NCBI RefSeq assembly: GCF_019649055.1
Contig: NW_026570280.1
Location: 248,001-312,000 of the forward strand
Reading direction: 5' to 3'
DNA: 64,000 nucleotides
From: Paramacrobiotus metropolitanus
Lineage: Eukaryota > Tardigrada > Eutardigrada > Parachela > Macrobiotidae
The notes below the pieces were generated by a model that searched no databases, was not told where the DNA came from, and saw nothing but the letters and a program-made list of their open reading frames with translations. Below are positions 52,499-63,014 of this stretch, in pieces. Within the stretch, counting starts at the first letter, position 1; each line of letters begins with the position of its first letter. The position numbers were made by a program, and so were the translations under genes.

Positions 52499-54138
52499 AT
52501 GAGCAGTACGGATTATTTTCGTGGTCCGCCAACGGATATCGACAGGTTAGCGTGAGTGTTAATGATTTTGTTGGCACTGTGAAGTGTAAATGCACAGCAA
52601 CGAACTTCCATGGAAACCCTGCTTTGCAGAATGGTCTCGCTGAAAGTGGACAATCTCACTTACCGCACCACCGTCGAGGATCTGCAGAAGGTCTTCGATA
52701 AATTCGGCAAAATCGGCGACGTCTACATTCCGCGCAGTAATCGCGGCAGTCGGGGATTCGCGTTCGTACGGTAAGATTAGAGAAATCGCTGCATGTTCGA
52801 ACACGTTGGCTGGTAATGTGGCGCAGCGTGCCGAGATCCCTGTTACCCTTGCACAGTCTCTATGGATCAACCGGGAATTTACCTCTGCATGCTTTATTTA
52901 CCAGTGAGAATTAGAGTAAATACGCGTTAATTTCGTTTTAATTTTCTTGATTGACTTCTTTCTGATATGGTCTTTCTCGATCATTAAAAACTTCGAAGCA
53001 ATGCGTGCAGTGAATTATTTATGAGGTGATTAATTACAGTTTCACGGATATTAGCGAGCGGTGTGGAAGAAAAGTCATGTAAACATTGAACCAAAATTTA
53101 CGATATTTTTATTTTTTAATTAGAAATAAATTCGGATATAAGTTTTTCTGGAAAGTTAGCACAGTGATAATTTGGCAGAAATTACCGAAACCTTATACCA
53201 TGATTTTCCTGATATGTTATTGATTATTTGATTCTGTTTAATTGACTGAAAGTTCCGGAAATGTTTTTGTTAGAATTTAGGAATAAATTAATAATTAAAC
53301 AAAATCCAATGGAAAATAATCCGTTTTTTTTTGCATTACGGGTGCAGGGCGCTGGTGACAGAACATGTGGAATATTTCTGTTGTTTTTTTGATATTTTTT
53401 TCTGTCTAATTAAATGAAAATTCAGAATTATAATTTTTTTATTCTGTTTAGAGAAATGAAAATTCGGAATAAATTTGTTTATTCTGTTTGAATAAATAAA
53501 AATCCGCAATCAATTTGTGTGTTCTTTTTAAATTAATAAAAGCCCGGATAAATTTGTTTATTCTGTTTAATTAAATGAAAATTCGGAATAAAGGTTTTTA
53601 TTCTGTTTAACAGTTTAATAATAAAAAAAATTGGGAATAACTTTTCCAGTATGCTTGGGCGCATCGATAATTGTTTAAAAATTCCTGCCACTTGACTTAG
53701 AAGCTGATTTACTCGTGGACCATACTGATGCGGTATTTTGCCGGTTAGATTCATGGAGAAGCGCGACGCGGAGGACGCCATGAGTAAGCTGGACGGGTCG
53801 CGGCTGGACGGCCGGGAGATCCGCATCCAGATGGCCCGCTACGCCCGCCCCGAGGGCGGCCGCGACCGGGACCGCAGCCGGGATCGCGAGCGGGACCGCG
53901 ACTACCGCAACGGCGACCGGCGCCACCGCGACGACGACGACGACCGGTAGAGTTGGCAGAAAATGGGGCATTTCTTGCGTGCAGTTGCTTTGATTGAATC
54001 GCTCCGGTTGTTCCGCGTCGACATGTTCCTGTGTGTTGCAGTCGCTATCGCCGTTCTCCGGAGCGTCGCCGCTCGCCGTCGCCACGGGATCGACGCCGAT
54101 CGCGCTCGCCAGCGCGTCGCTACGGACGCCGTGACTGA
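52499..54138 (+). CDS. SRSF2-like: SRSF2-like serine/arginine splicing factor, four exons
   Basis: Exon 1 is 52499-52545 (or to 52551, since two in-frame donors, CAG|GTTAGC and AGC|GTGAGT, both work). Exons 2-4 are 52630-52770, 53749-53946 and 54042-54138. The product is about 160 aa (human SRSF2 is 221). The N-terminus ([15 protein letters not shown]) matches the family's short leader. The RRM has RNP2 [11 protein letters not shown], then [18 protein letters not shown]1 RGFAFVRF (split by intron 2), [15 protein letters not shown] and [17 protein letters not shown]. The tail is an RD/RS region: [16 protein letters not shown], an Asp run, then [17 protein letters not shown] and [13 protein letters not shown]. 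It binds exonic RNA and promotes spliceosome assembly in the nucleus, by family knowledge. A strong donor (GAA|GTAAGC) directly follows the stop codon, suggesting a 3'UTR intron. Confidence 0.9.
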
Positions 54139-55064
54139 AGTAAGCGTATGTTGAAATAAAATCAAAATTTCCTGTTTATTGATTTAACGAATAATTTCTT
54201 TTGCTATTTTCATTTGATTTTTATTTATTGTCCTTTAATTTATTTTTTTATTTCACTCCTTTTCTGTTTGCTTTCTTAAATTTGGTTTTCATTCCTTCAT
54301 TTTTTTTAGTTATTTCCGTTGATTTATTTTTTATTTAATTCTTTAAAATTGACTAGAATAATCTAAAGTGGATTTAAGTTAAGATTGTAATAAAATTATT
54401 TACAGCCTTTTATATATAATAATTACAGGTGCATCTGCGAACTAGAGAGGATTGTGATTTATGATCTTTTTAATGAAAACAATGCTTCATTGGTTGTAAT
54501 CTCGATAACCTAAATTTACAGAAAATTATTGCTGAACCATATCGGTGATTTGTGGAATTTTGTTATCATTTTGTTTGTGCATATTTTATTATTTATTAAG
54601 GGATATTAAATTTTTATTGGTTCTGCAGGTCTGCCAGTGGAACGACGGACCGGGATTCTCGGATGTTTCGTTTGTGTTCATGTTGATCGCCGATCTTGTT
54701 GCATCCTGGGGTATGAGCGGCGTTTTTCTGTTGTTGTTTTTTTTGTTGAATTATTTTCCTCATCTATTTTTCGGCTGATATTCTCCATAACAGTTTTGTC
54801 GTGTGTCTGTTTGTGTAGCATCTTGCGTCTTCGTACTGTACATTATGACACTTATTGCGCCTACATAATGACAGCTGTGCAGTTTGTGTGTTTTATTGAT
54901 GATTATTGTCGATTGATGACAGGAGTACGCGGTGGGCGCTGTGTGGCTGGTGTTACACTGAGTTGCTGGTTAAAAACGCGTGCAGAGCTGACAGTGTGAG
55001 CGGGGCCTGCTGAGTTGCAGACGTGTATGCTGGGTGGTTGTTAGCTGAACGCGGGTTAGCTGAT
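54139..55064. other. Probable 3'UTR and intergenic sequence of the SRSF2-like gene
   Basis: The sequence starts with the donor AAGTAAGCG. A candidate acceptor, GGTTCTGCAG, at about 54620-54629 precedes GC-richer sequence (GTCTGCCAGTGGAACGACGG). No credible protein was found. Confidence 0.4.
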
Positions 55065-55469
55065 CTAGTAGCTGGGTGCCTCCGACGTTTCCCTCAGGAT
55101 AGCTAGTAGGACGAAGCCGAGCCGACGGTTGGGGCTATACGGAAATACACATACAGACTGATGCCCGGGAACCTGGGTTCCAGGCGGTCGCTGATGGTCC
55201 GGCCATTGGGGGGTGTGCTGTACGCGGCCGAACAGTGTCCAGCGGTGCCTGATGCGGACCATAGACGGTAGACCGTGAATATAATCCATCTGCTGAATAT
55301 GGGCAAGGGGTACGTGTATGGGGGGCGCTGATCTATCCGGCCTGTTGAGGTTCGCGGTGGGCTGTGGCGGTGCGCGGCTGTGTGGCAAGCTGTTGTCCAT
55401 TAAAGAGCCGGAAACATGCTGACCGGGATTTGAAACGGATCGCCGTGCAATAGCTGCGCAGTAGTCCAT
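55065..55469 (-). CDS. Unrecognised 134-codon ORF
   Basis: An ATG-to-TAG frame in GC-rich sequence, Pro- and His-rich (HSRAPPQPTANLNRPDRSAP), without signal peptide, membrane segment or known domain. It lies next to a LINE tail remnant, so it may be transposon debris. Low confidence. Confidence 0.2.
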   Translation of the reverse strand: MDYCAAIARRSVSNPGQHVSGSLMDNSLPHSRAPPQPTANLNRPDRSAPPIHVPLAHIQQMDYIHGLPSMVRIRHRWTLFGRVQHTPQWPDHQRPPGTQVPGHQSVCVFPYSPNRRLGFVLLAILRETSEAPSY

Positions 55470-55534
55470 TAGGTAATTTTACCACTTAGCATACCATTAA
55501 GAGAAGTTTACCCCGGTTCATGGTATGTACCAAA

Positions 55535-55612
55535 TTTCTTTATCAGAATATTATTAATATCGAGATTCAGCGAGGAAACGCTGTTTCTGTTCTCGGTACA
55601 TTTAGCGACATG
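55535..55612 (+). mobile_element. LINE tail remnant
   Basis: FLYQNIINIEIQRGNAVSVL followed by GTF matches the conserved end of the LINE proteins seen at 1-546 and 28792 (QRISIQIQRGNALCVMG). Only about 25 residues are recognisable. It reads closer to an IQRGNAASVLGTF subfamily. Confidence 0.4.
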
Positions 55613-57789
55613 ATAGAAGGAAGATGTGTACTTTGCCTTTCAGTTACCGGAACGGAAATGTTAATCTTTATCAGTTTATCCGGTAATTCCCTACGTAAAG
55701 GTACAGCGAGCGCGGAGTTAGCGCCTACCACGATGGTCATGTCACTACGCTTAACGCAGTGTCTCAATGCGCTCCGCATGTTTCTAGCCAATATTGCAAC
55801 TTCCGCCAGGCAGCGGCGATTATGCTCAATAAAATACTTATCTGGCGTACGCACCATGCCGTACTAGTCGCTGCGTACTTGTGCTAATTCCTAAAAGTTT
55901 AAACGCATTCAGCCTGATTTAGGTGTACCAAAAGTCCCATTATGGGCCCATCTTCTTTCAGTTTTACACATATTATACGCGTAAGTATGGTACCATTAAT
56001 TTCTTTCCAGTTTTAAAATAAATTTTAATACGAAAATTCGAACACGAAAATTCATTTAAAAAGTGGAAAAAAATTCCAGAACCGTGGGTCGATGTAGAAA
56101 TGACCTTCATGCCGAATCATGCGTCTGTACGTTTTACATGCAAAATTGAATGGAGACCGGTCCATAATGAGACTTGGGAATCAACGCACTTACGAGTATT
56201 ACGTACTTCGGTACGAGTATTGCAATTTGGCGTTTTCATGCACTCTCCGCTACTTTCTGCAGTGTTTCTTGACATTTTTGTAGCCGGATGATTTGTATAT
56301 GTTGGCGTGAATAACGCCTGTGTGCTGTCTCGCTCGTGAGTAATAGGTGAAGTAAGACGCCAGACAGATAAAATACACAGATTCATGACGCGCAACCTGG
56401 TATACGAGATTCCATCATGGTTTCCAAATTTGAAGAGTGTGAACAATTGTAAAAGGGAAACTTAAGAATCCGAATTGTCGTGTCTTTTTAAACTTTTGAC
56501 CACGAAAAACTTCGACATTTCAAATGTCAAAACGATCTTGATGTACGTCTGAACATGGAATCGTGTCTTCACCTATCCTTCGCCAACCGGCTGTTGCGCG
56601 CACAAACGGTTTTTGTGCCATTGTGTACTGTACCTGAAGCTCATTAGATTGCACAGAATATACACGATGCAGAAAAGTGTACGGAAGTGAGCGAAAGGTT
56701 CGGCGCATGTAAGCATAATTAGTGTACATATTAATTATGCATATACTGCGTCACCTTCACTTATAAGCCGAACGTGATGAGGTTTCCGCATAAATATCTG
56801 CGCCAGGCTTGATGGTTCGTACAGTACAGAGTAACCAACACCATATTCGTATAGGGTCCCAATACGAAATTATAGAAAATAGAAATATTGCAATAAAGTT
56901 GGCATTCAGTCTTCATACATCGAGATATGTAGGTGCTGCCATAGGTAAACTCGAGACTTCCATTACCGGCGCAATACGGCTATCCTGGATATTTTGCTGT
57001 ACATAGTAGTCTTTAGTGACCGCGAGTTTTGTGTGATCAGTTGTCAGCGGTGTGTTTTTTACTGGAATTTGCAAGAGTAACTCGGTATTCCGTTAATTTG
57101 TGTGACTGCGTGCGCTCGCATCGGATTGCAGTCGGAATCTTTACCGCGTAATTGCCCCGTGTAAATAACTGGATGTTTTTCACATTCCAGGAACCTGTAA
57201 CACATATCTGGACATTCGGGAGACAAGAAACACGGAATTATCCACTCTGGCCTGTCTTCTTCGAGCGATTTCAGGGGGTTGCAGGAAGTGGAGGGGAAAT
57301 GTACGATGTCCAGGAACCTTTTGGGTTCGGGTACGCTTGACGTTTGGTTGTAAAGCGAAAAGGCCGAGAAAAAAGTTCTGCAATTGTTAATTGTCTTTAA
57401 TACTACAGGATAATTTTGTACGCACTGGTTTCACACTGCGAAACGGGAAGTCATTAAAATCAGTGATCATTAAGTCCGCAGCGCACATACTTGAGATACT
57501 GGGTGGCATAGTTTTCCGCGTGGATGAAAGCTTAGCCTGAGTTGCAACGAAAGTACCAAGATGGCAATCAAATGAAAATGAGACTTCCGTTTGCTTCTTA
57601 GTGGGATACATTTTAGATTGTTTAAGGATACTGATACGCCATCAGTGAAAAAAAGGTTGACGATACATTAGGGATACGGCGGATACCAGTAAAAAAAGAC
57701 ACGCCTCGAAAAACCTAACATATAGGAAGTCATCTGTAGATTAGATTAGTGGCAGTCCGGAGGTCCTGTAGTGTGCACCGCACACCGTC
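55613..57789. other. Intergenic, short dispersed repeats, no gene seen
   Basis: TTTAAACGCATTCAGCC and GGTGTACCAAAAGTCCCATT at 55899-55945 match the family also at 9076 and 45506. CCATAATGAGACTTGGG at about 56161 is an inverted partner, so 55899-56175 may be one small element. GATTTGTATATGTTGGCGTG at 56291 resembles 8999-9018. Confidence 0.4.
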
Positions 57790-58080
57790 ATGGCGCTGGG
57801 GTGGCCGCGCGCCCTTACTGCACTGACTTTCACTGTGCTTCTCCATCCACACGGGAGTTGCGGTGATTCTGGTTACTGTAGCGGCTCCACCAAGTTATAC
57901 CACAGAGTTTGTGCACGGGAAAACAGTGCCCAGAGTGTGTGCATTAACTGTGCAGGTGGATGCATGGGCATGCACACGCTGCGTGGGTGCAGTTTTCCCG
58001 TGCACAAACTCTGTGGTATAACTTGGTGGAGCCGCTACAGTACTTCTCGGCATGTTACAGCTTTGCCATACGCATGTTAA
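57790..58080 (+). pseudogene. Possible signal-peptide ORF disrupted by a palindromic element
   Basis: MALGWPRALTALTFTVLLHP followed by HGSCGDSG looks like a signal peptide with cleavage near SCG. From 57874 to 58042 the ORF runs through a hairpin element. It is not known whether this was ever a gene. Confidence 0.25.
57874..58042. mobile_element. Near-perfect 169-bp palindrome (MITE-like)
   Basis: TACTGTAGCGGCTCCACCAA at the left is mirrored by its complement ending at 58042. The stem continues through GTTATACCACAGAGTTTGTG and CACGGGAAAAC for about 52 bp, then imperfectly (GAGTGTGTGCAT / ATGCACACGC) to a small loop. Non-coding by nature. TA or TAC may be the target duplication. Confidence 0.75.
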
Positions 58081-59335
58081 ACGCATGCATGTAGTGTGGC
58101 CTGGAGCGCCGATATATGAAGGTTGGCGTAACCCATAAATTCTGGAATTTTCGCTGTATTTACGAATGCTCAAGATGTAATCGGGCTTGTTGTATATGCT
58201 GCCATCGACATGCCGACATGATGCAAGTAAGTTCCGTAGCATGTACGTTTTGAAAAAAACGTACAGTACATGAATATCACGGCAAGACGGTTTTGCAGTG
58301 ATATTCATGCAGAGCAGTAACAGCGAACCTGTAAAAACAGTTTGATTGCGCTGGTTGCAGGAGTTAGGAATGTATTAGAGGACATAAATTACGTAACACG
58401 CAATGGTGGGGGAGGGAGGATGGGGTGTGGCGGGTGTCCAAAGCGTTATTTGCCCGGAATCGATATCAGCAAAAAGCGTAACGCAGGGGGTCAAAATTGC
58501 CGGTTTTTGGCGTTACGTAATGGATGCCGCCTTAGCAACGAAAGGCCGTCCATGAGTGTAAAATATACTGCGATTAACCATAGCAACGTCAACAGCTGCC
58601 TGCTGGCAGAGCGCAGAATTCATAGTATATATAATTATAGCAAGCAATTCAGCGAACAGGATAAAATCTCAAGCCTAGCTAGAAAACGTAGAGTGGCTAA
58701 AAATCCTACATAGCTAAAATTCTATCCCAAAATCAGCCCTTATCACCAATATAGCATGGTGCTGTTGTTCGGGTTTCCTGTAATTCATCCTTAATTTCAA
58801 GTTAATTTTTTCCGTCCGTTATTACGGGCAACACGATGCCGTATGCTGCAGGTGGCGTTAACCCGCACGCTGCACGAGTGAAGAGAAGGAGCCGGCTATG
58901 CAGAATTATACTACAACGCGTACAGTACAGTTTGTTGACTGTGTAATCGTTCCAGCAGCATAGGCAAGGGTATAGAAGTATTACATGCGTCATTTATGGT
59001 ATTTGTAATAATAGTTTTGTATTGCGAAGTTGTACTGTACGGTACGCACATCGGGCGAGCATACTGTGCCATAATAGTGTTATTATGCATTCCGTACCAC
59101 TCTGTGAATCATGTACAACATACAAAATACGCATATTAACTAACAGTCATTGTAGAGCACTGCAGGCTGGTCTGCTCAGGTAATACTGTCCTGGCAGTTG
59201 TCCGTGGAACCGGCATCGGCATCCAAGTGGAAACGGCAACGCGAGCGCTCTGGCGATCATGTTGGCATCTGTACACAGTATTCACCAACACACGGCTCTC
59301 TCTATATTTGTGTCCGACACATTTTCTTCCCTAAA
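58043..59335. other. Intergenic, no gene seen
   Basis: A 123-codon ORF (58342-58713) has no domain. Within it TTACGTAAC (58389) and GTTACGTAA (58512) form a loose inverted repeat bounding G-rich sequence, possibly a small element. The promoter of the next gene is presumably close to 59336. Confidence 0.35.
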
Positions 59336-60337
59336 ATGCCGACTAATTATCACAGACTGAACTCGCCCACTACCGTCCGCCGGGTTTTCGGGGAAGTGAG
59401 CCGCGGGAAGAAGCTGCTGGCGGGATTACTGCTGCTGGCGTTGGCGGCGTTTTGCCTGTATGGCTGGAATTGGCCCGGTGGCGCCATCAGCGGATCCGCG
59501 GCTAACATCTCCGACGCGGCTATCCATGCCCCGACCTCGCCGGTCACGGTGGTCACGGCGTACTACCGGATCCCCTCCAAGCAGGCCGAGTCCGTCTACC
59601 TGCAGTGGATGCGCAACTTCCTCCCGCACATCCCATGTTTCCTGTACATCTTCACCGACGCCGCCTCGGCGCCGCGGCTGCGCACCCTCCGCGCCCCCCA
59701 CGCCAACCGCACGCGGCTGGTGGTGCGCGAGCTGCCGGCACTGCACGAGTACGCCAAGATGGACGCGTGGCGGCGGCTGCAGCAGACCGACCCGGAGACC
59801 TACCATACGCCCGAGCTGTATCTGCTGTGGAATGAGAAGCCGTGGTTCGTGCAGTGGGCTATCCGCGACAACGCCTTCCGTTCGCAGTATTTTCTGTGGT
59901 GCGACATCGGGTCGTTCCGGGCGCCGGAGCAGCTGCCGGCCCTGCGGGCCTTCCCGGATCCCGGCGTGGTGGCGGCGCGCCTCCCGGATCCCGCCAAGCT
60001 GGCGCTGCTGCTGCTGCGCCCCTTCGATGCCGCGACGGAGTACGTGGATGCCCGGGGGTTCCCGTCGGCGGTCCTGCAGCGCGCCGGGACGAATCACATT
60101 GGGGGAGGGATTATGGCGGGGACGCCGGCGGCCTGGCAGGTGTGGATTGGGCTTTATGAGGCCATGCAGACGCTGTATCTGCAGCGCGGCCTCAACGCCG
60201 GCAAGGACCAGAATGTGATGAATGCCGTGGCGCTGCGCTATCCGCACCATGTCCAGCTGGTCAGTCCCCGGCCGTATCTCGGCGGCCGCGGCAATCCGTG
60301 GTTCTACCTTCAGTATTACTTTGCCGTGCTGGACTGA
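59336..60337 (+). CDS. HtrL/YibB-like type II membrane protein
   Basis: The first ATG of the frame (59336) gives 333 aa. A short basic cytoplasmic tail (TVRRVFGEVSRGKK) is followed by a signal-anchor helix (LLAGLLLLALAAFCLYGW) and a lumenal domain starting SPVTVVTAYYRIPSKQAESV, then WMRNFLPHIPCFLYIFTD, an ANRT glycosylation site, HEYAKMDAWR, RSQYFLWCDIGSFR, HIGGGIMAGTPAAW, GKDQNVMNAVALRYP and a C-terminal GNPWFYLQYYF. The VVTAYY and WxDxGxFR blocks fit the HtrL_YibB family, which is poorly characterised and resembles glycosyltransferases; D-x-G could be a degenerate metal site. Probably Golgi/ER lumenal, substrate unknown. AATAAA lies 22 bp after the stop. The next gene is a tandem paralogue. 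Confidence 0.75.
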   Translation: MPTNYHRLNSPTTVRRVFGEVSRGKKLLAGLLLLALAAFCLYGWNWPGGAISGSAANISDAAIHAPTSPVTVVTAYYRIPSKQAESVYLQWMRNFLPHIPCFLYIFTDAASAPRLRTLRAPHANRTRLVVRELPALHEYAKMDAWRRLQQTDPETYHTPELYLLWNEKPWFVQWAIRDNAFRSQYFLWCDIGSFRAPEQLPALRAFPDPGVVAARLPDPAKLALLLLRPFDAATEYVDARGFPSAVLQRAGTNHIGGGIMAGTPAAWQVWIGLYEAMQTLYLQRGLNAGKDQNVMNAVALRYPHHVQLVSPRPYLGGRGNPWFYLQYYFAVLD

Positions 60338-60364
60338 GTGGTGAATATACGGCTAATTAATAAA

Positions 60365-61902
60365 ACATTTATACCGGCTCTTTGCGCTCCATGGTCTGTG
60401 CTACTCGGTTGGCGTGGTTGGCCTAGTGGGCTGCTCATTGTGTGTGCTGCAGTAGCACCCTCCTCCAGATTTAGGAATTAAAGAAATAAACCGTAGATGT
60501 TTGCAGTACACATCAACATGACACTCGAAAGTCGTACAGCATATGTGTGGTTTTGTTAACCTGTGATAAAACGTATCAATACAGATACATGTATGTTGAC
60601 GTTGCAGAGCGTACTGTACGTCTTTCCAGTTCGTTAATATTATCACGGTAAACGTAATAGGATGTTATTGTTGTCAGATCGTCTTGTTCTTGATTAATAT
60701 CCTGTATTACTTTTTTTGTTCTTGAATATAATCAAGAAAAGTAATACTGCACATTAATCACGAACAAAAAAAGTAATATTTAATTACACATGTACTGTAC
60801 ATTAATCAAGAACAAGAAAAGTAATACATGTACTGTACATTAATCAAGAACAAAAAAAGTAATATTTAAATTTTATACATGTACTGTACATTAATCACGA
60901 ACAAAAAAAGTAATACAAGTACTACAAATATTTACATAAGTACGAGTACAGATAATTGCAACCGATCATTGCTGTACAGTACTTTGGTGCAAAATGCTAT
61001 GGCGGGGCATGATCGGATAATTCTATTGCGAATTCCTGCATCTACATTACCATCGGCTAATTGAATAATTTAATTGCCGGGTCTCTGGATTTTCGAGTCC
61101 GCAGGCTGTCAGAGGGGCTACACACTGTAACTACTTGTCCAGAAGAAAACCTAAGAAAGCATAAGAAAACATACGAAAAACACTACCACAACGCGGAAAA
61201 CTATAACTAGAAAGACGTTGAGAGAACACGGCCAAGCATAGAGTTAATGAGCAGCAGTTTATTGTGGCAGCCTGGCAGGGAAGAAGCCGTTGTTAATTTA
61301 CTTACGTCTGGACACGGTATAGTACAGATACGCGATCGCACCATCCTTATCATTTGCGTCATGTGTTGATGCACTTGACTGCGCTGCTCGATGAACTACG
61401 CTCATGCCACACCAGTACAGATGTACCATGCCGGAAGTTTTGAATCGCCATTGTGATGGGAGAAGAATGCTATAACGGTTCACTGAGCATGACACAATCC
61501 ACGGAGTGGATTGTGCCTGTGCATGGAGAGTTACAGCGGACAAAGGGTTATGCCATGATGCCACTGTCGCTGCAGCATTACGCGCTCCGAATAATTATGT
61601 TTATGATGCGCCGCTGCAGCGTTCATCACACTATCTACACTGAAATGCCGGTATCATTGAGACACGCAGCACACAATCGGTGCGGTAATAGTCCCGGTAT
61701 GCAGCCGTGAGCAACCACCATCCAGTCACGCTTCCGCTGCAGCACAGCCTACAGAATGCTGGCAGTGGCGTCCACCATGGAGACCACTATTTAAATACCG
61801 CGTGCTTCCTTATTCTGGCATCAGAAACTGGAGAGTGGCGTTACTGCCGTACTGTTTCAGCCAGCACTGATTTCCCGTTGGTGTTCCGTTCCAGTCGGTC
61901 CC
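60365..61902. other. Intergenic between HtrL-like paralogues
   Basis: Holds the repeat cluster listed at 60684 and an AAACCTAAGAAAGCATAAGA tract at about 61145, the complement of the CTTAGGTTT tract of the iteron-ended elements. No gene is seen. Confidence 0.4.
60684..60920. repeat. Direct and inverted repeats of an AATCAAGAACAAAAAAAG unit
   Basis: ACATTAATCAAGAACAAAAA followed by AAGTAATA recurs four times (periods of roughly 40-60 bp, with ACATGTACTGT spacers). The complement, TATTACTTTTTTTGTTCTTG, stands once at the left (60702), so the cluster can fold into alternative hairpins. Confidence 0.65.
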
Positions 61903-63014
61903 ATGTCGGTCCATCCCATTCTGCTGTTCTTGTGCATCAGCACCGTGATGCTGCTCAGTACGGTCAATGGCGGCGCTGTCTCAGCCCCGCCATTACCAGC
62001 CACAGCAGCGCCATCAGCCACTTCACAAGCGCCATTACCAGTTACGCCTACGCCATCACCGGCCACGTCACCTGCATTACCAACCACGCCACCAGCATCA
62101 CCAACGGCGCCACCGGCATTACCAGCCACACCATCGCCATTACCAACCCCGTCGCCGTTACCAGCGACAAGCAGCCTGCCTGCCGTGGATTCCATCCCTT
62201 CTCAAAGACCCATCACCAGTCCTGTGACAGTGGTGACCGCGTTATATCACTTCCCGGCGCAACATCCCCACGCTACATATCTCCGCTGGATCGAGAACTT
62301 TCTCGCACAGATTCCCTGTTTTCTGTACGTCTTCACCAGTTCGGCCATGGCTCCGACGCTGGCCGTCATGCGCGCCCCTATGCCAACCGCACCCGTTTTA
62401 TCATCAAGGAATTTGAGGAGCTGGAAGAACATTCTAAGATGGACCTTTGGAAGCTAATTAAAAGCGCCGATCGCGAGACACATCACACACCCGAGGAATA
62501 TACCGTGTGGAATCAGCGCTGGCGCTTCGTCCAACAGGCCATCCAGGAGAATGTCTTCCGTTCCGATTATTTCCTGTGGCACGACATGGACGCCTTCCGC
62601 ATCCCGGAGATTGTGGCGTCCCTGCGGCGCTTCCCAGATGCGGAGGTGGTGCGGCGGAAACTGTCGGATCCCGGGAAGATCGCGGTGACGCTGATGAATC
62701 CGCTGGATGCCCAACGGGATCGGATTAATGCTGACGGATCACTGTCCAGTGGCCTGCGCGAAGCACGCACCGATCACGCGGCAGCGGGAATAATGGCCGG
62801 CCACACGCAGGCCTGGGGCACCGTTATCCCGGAGTACTACCGCATGCAAGCGCTCTTCTTCACCCAGGGACTCAACGCCGGCAAAGCCGCCAACGTTTTT
62901 AATGCCGTGATAGCCAAGTTTCCGGGGAATTTCCAGCTGCTGACGCCCGTCAGCTATCTGAACGGCGCTGGTGATCCTTGGTATTATTTGCATTATTACC
63001 TCAGCTATGCGTGA
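61903..63014 (+). pseudogene. HtrL/YibB-like paralogue with a one-base frameshift
   Basis: It begins at the ATG at 61903 with a signal peptide or anchor (MSVHPILLFLCISTVMLLST), then about 70 residues of Pro/Thr/Ala/Ser repeats (TPTPSPATSPALPTTPPASP), then the conserved domain from SPVTVVTALYHFPAQHPHAT through WIENFLAQIPCFLYVFTSSA. The frame breaks at the C-run 62375-62378 (one C short, compared with the paralogue at 59336). The rest continues in the next frame: YANRTRFIIKEFEELEEHSK, RSDYFLWHDMDAFR, AAAGIMAGHTQAW, GKAANVFNAVIAKFP and DPWYYLHYYLSYA. Everything except this base looks functional, so either a young pseudogene or an assembly error. GKDQN of the paralogue is GKAAN here. Confidence 0.7.

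Noticed and set aside
58342-58713. 123-codon plus ORF
   Set aside because: No domain, mixed composition and an inverted repeat inside. More likely transposon debris than a gene.
59426-60250. 274-codon minus ORF opposite the HtrL-like gene
   Set aside because: An antisense shadow caused by high GC at third positions; no domain or splice context.
59336-63014. Recent bacterial gene transfer for the HtrL/YibB-like genes
   Set aside because: The family name is bacterial, but both genes have host-like composition, eukaryotic signal-anchor or stalk architecture and an AATAAA signal. Similar proteins occur in other invertebrates, as far as I recall.
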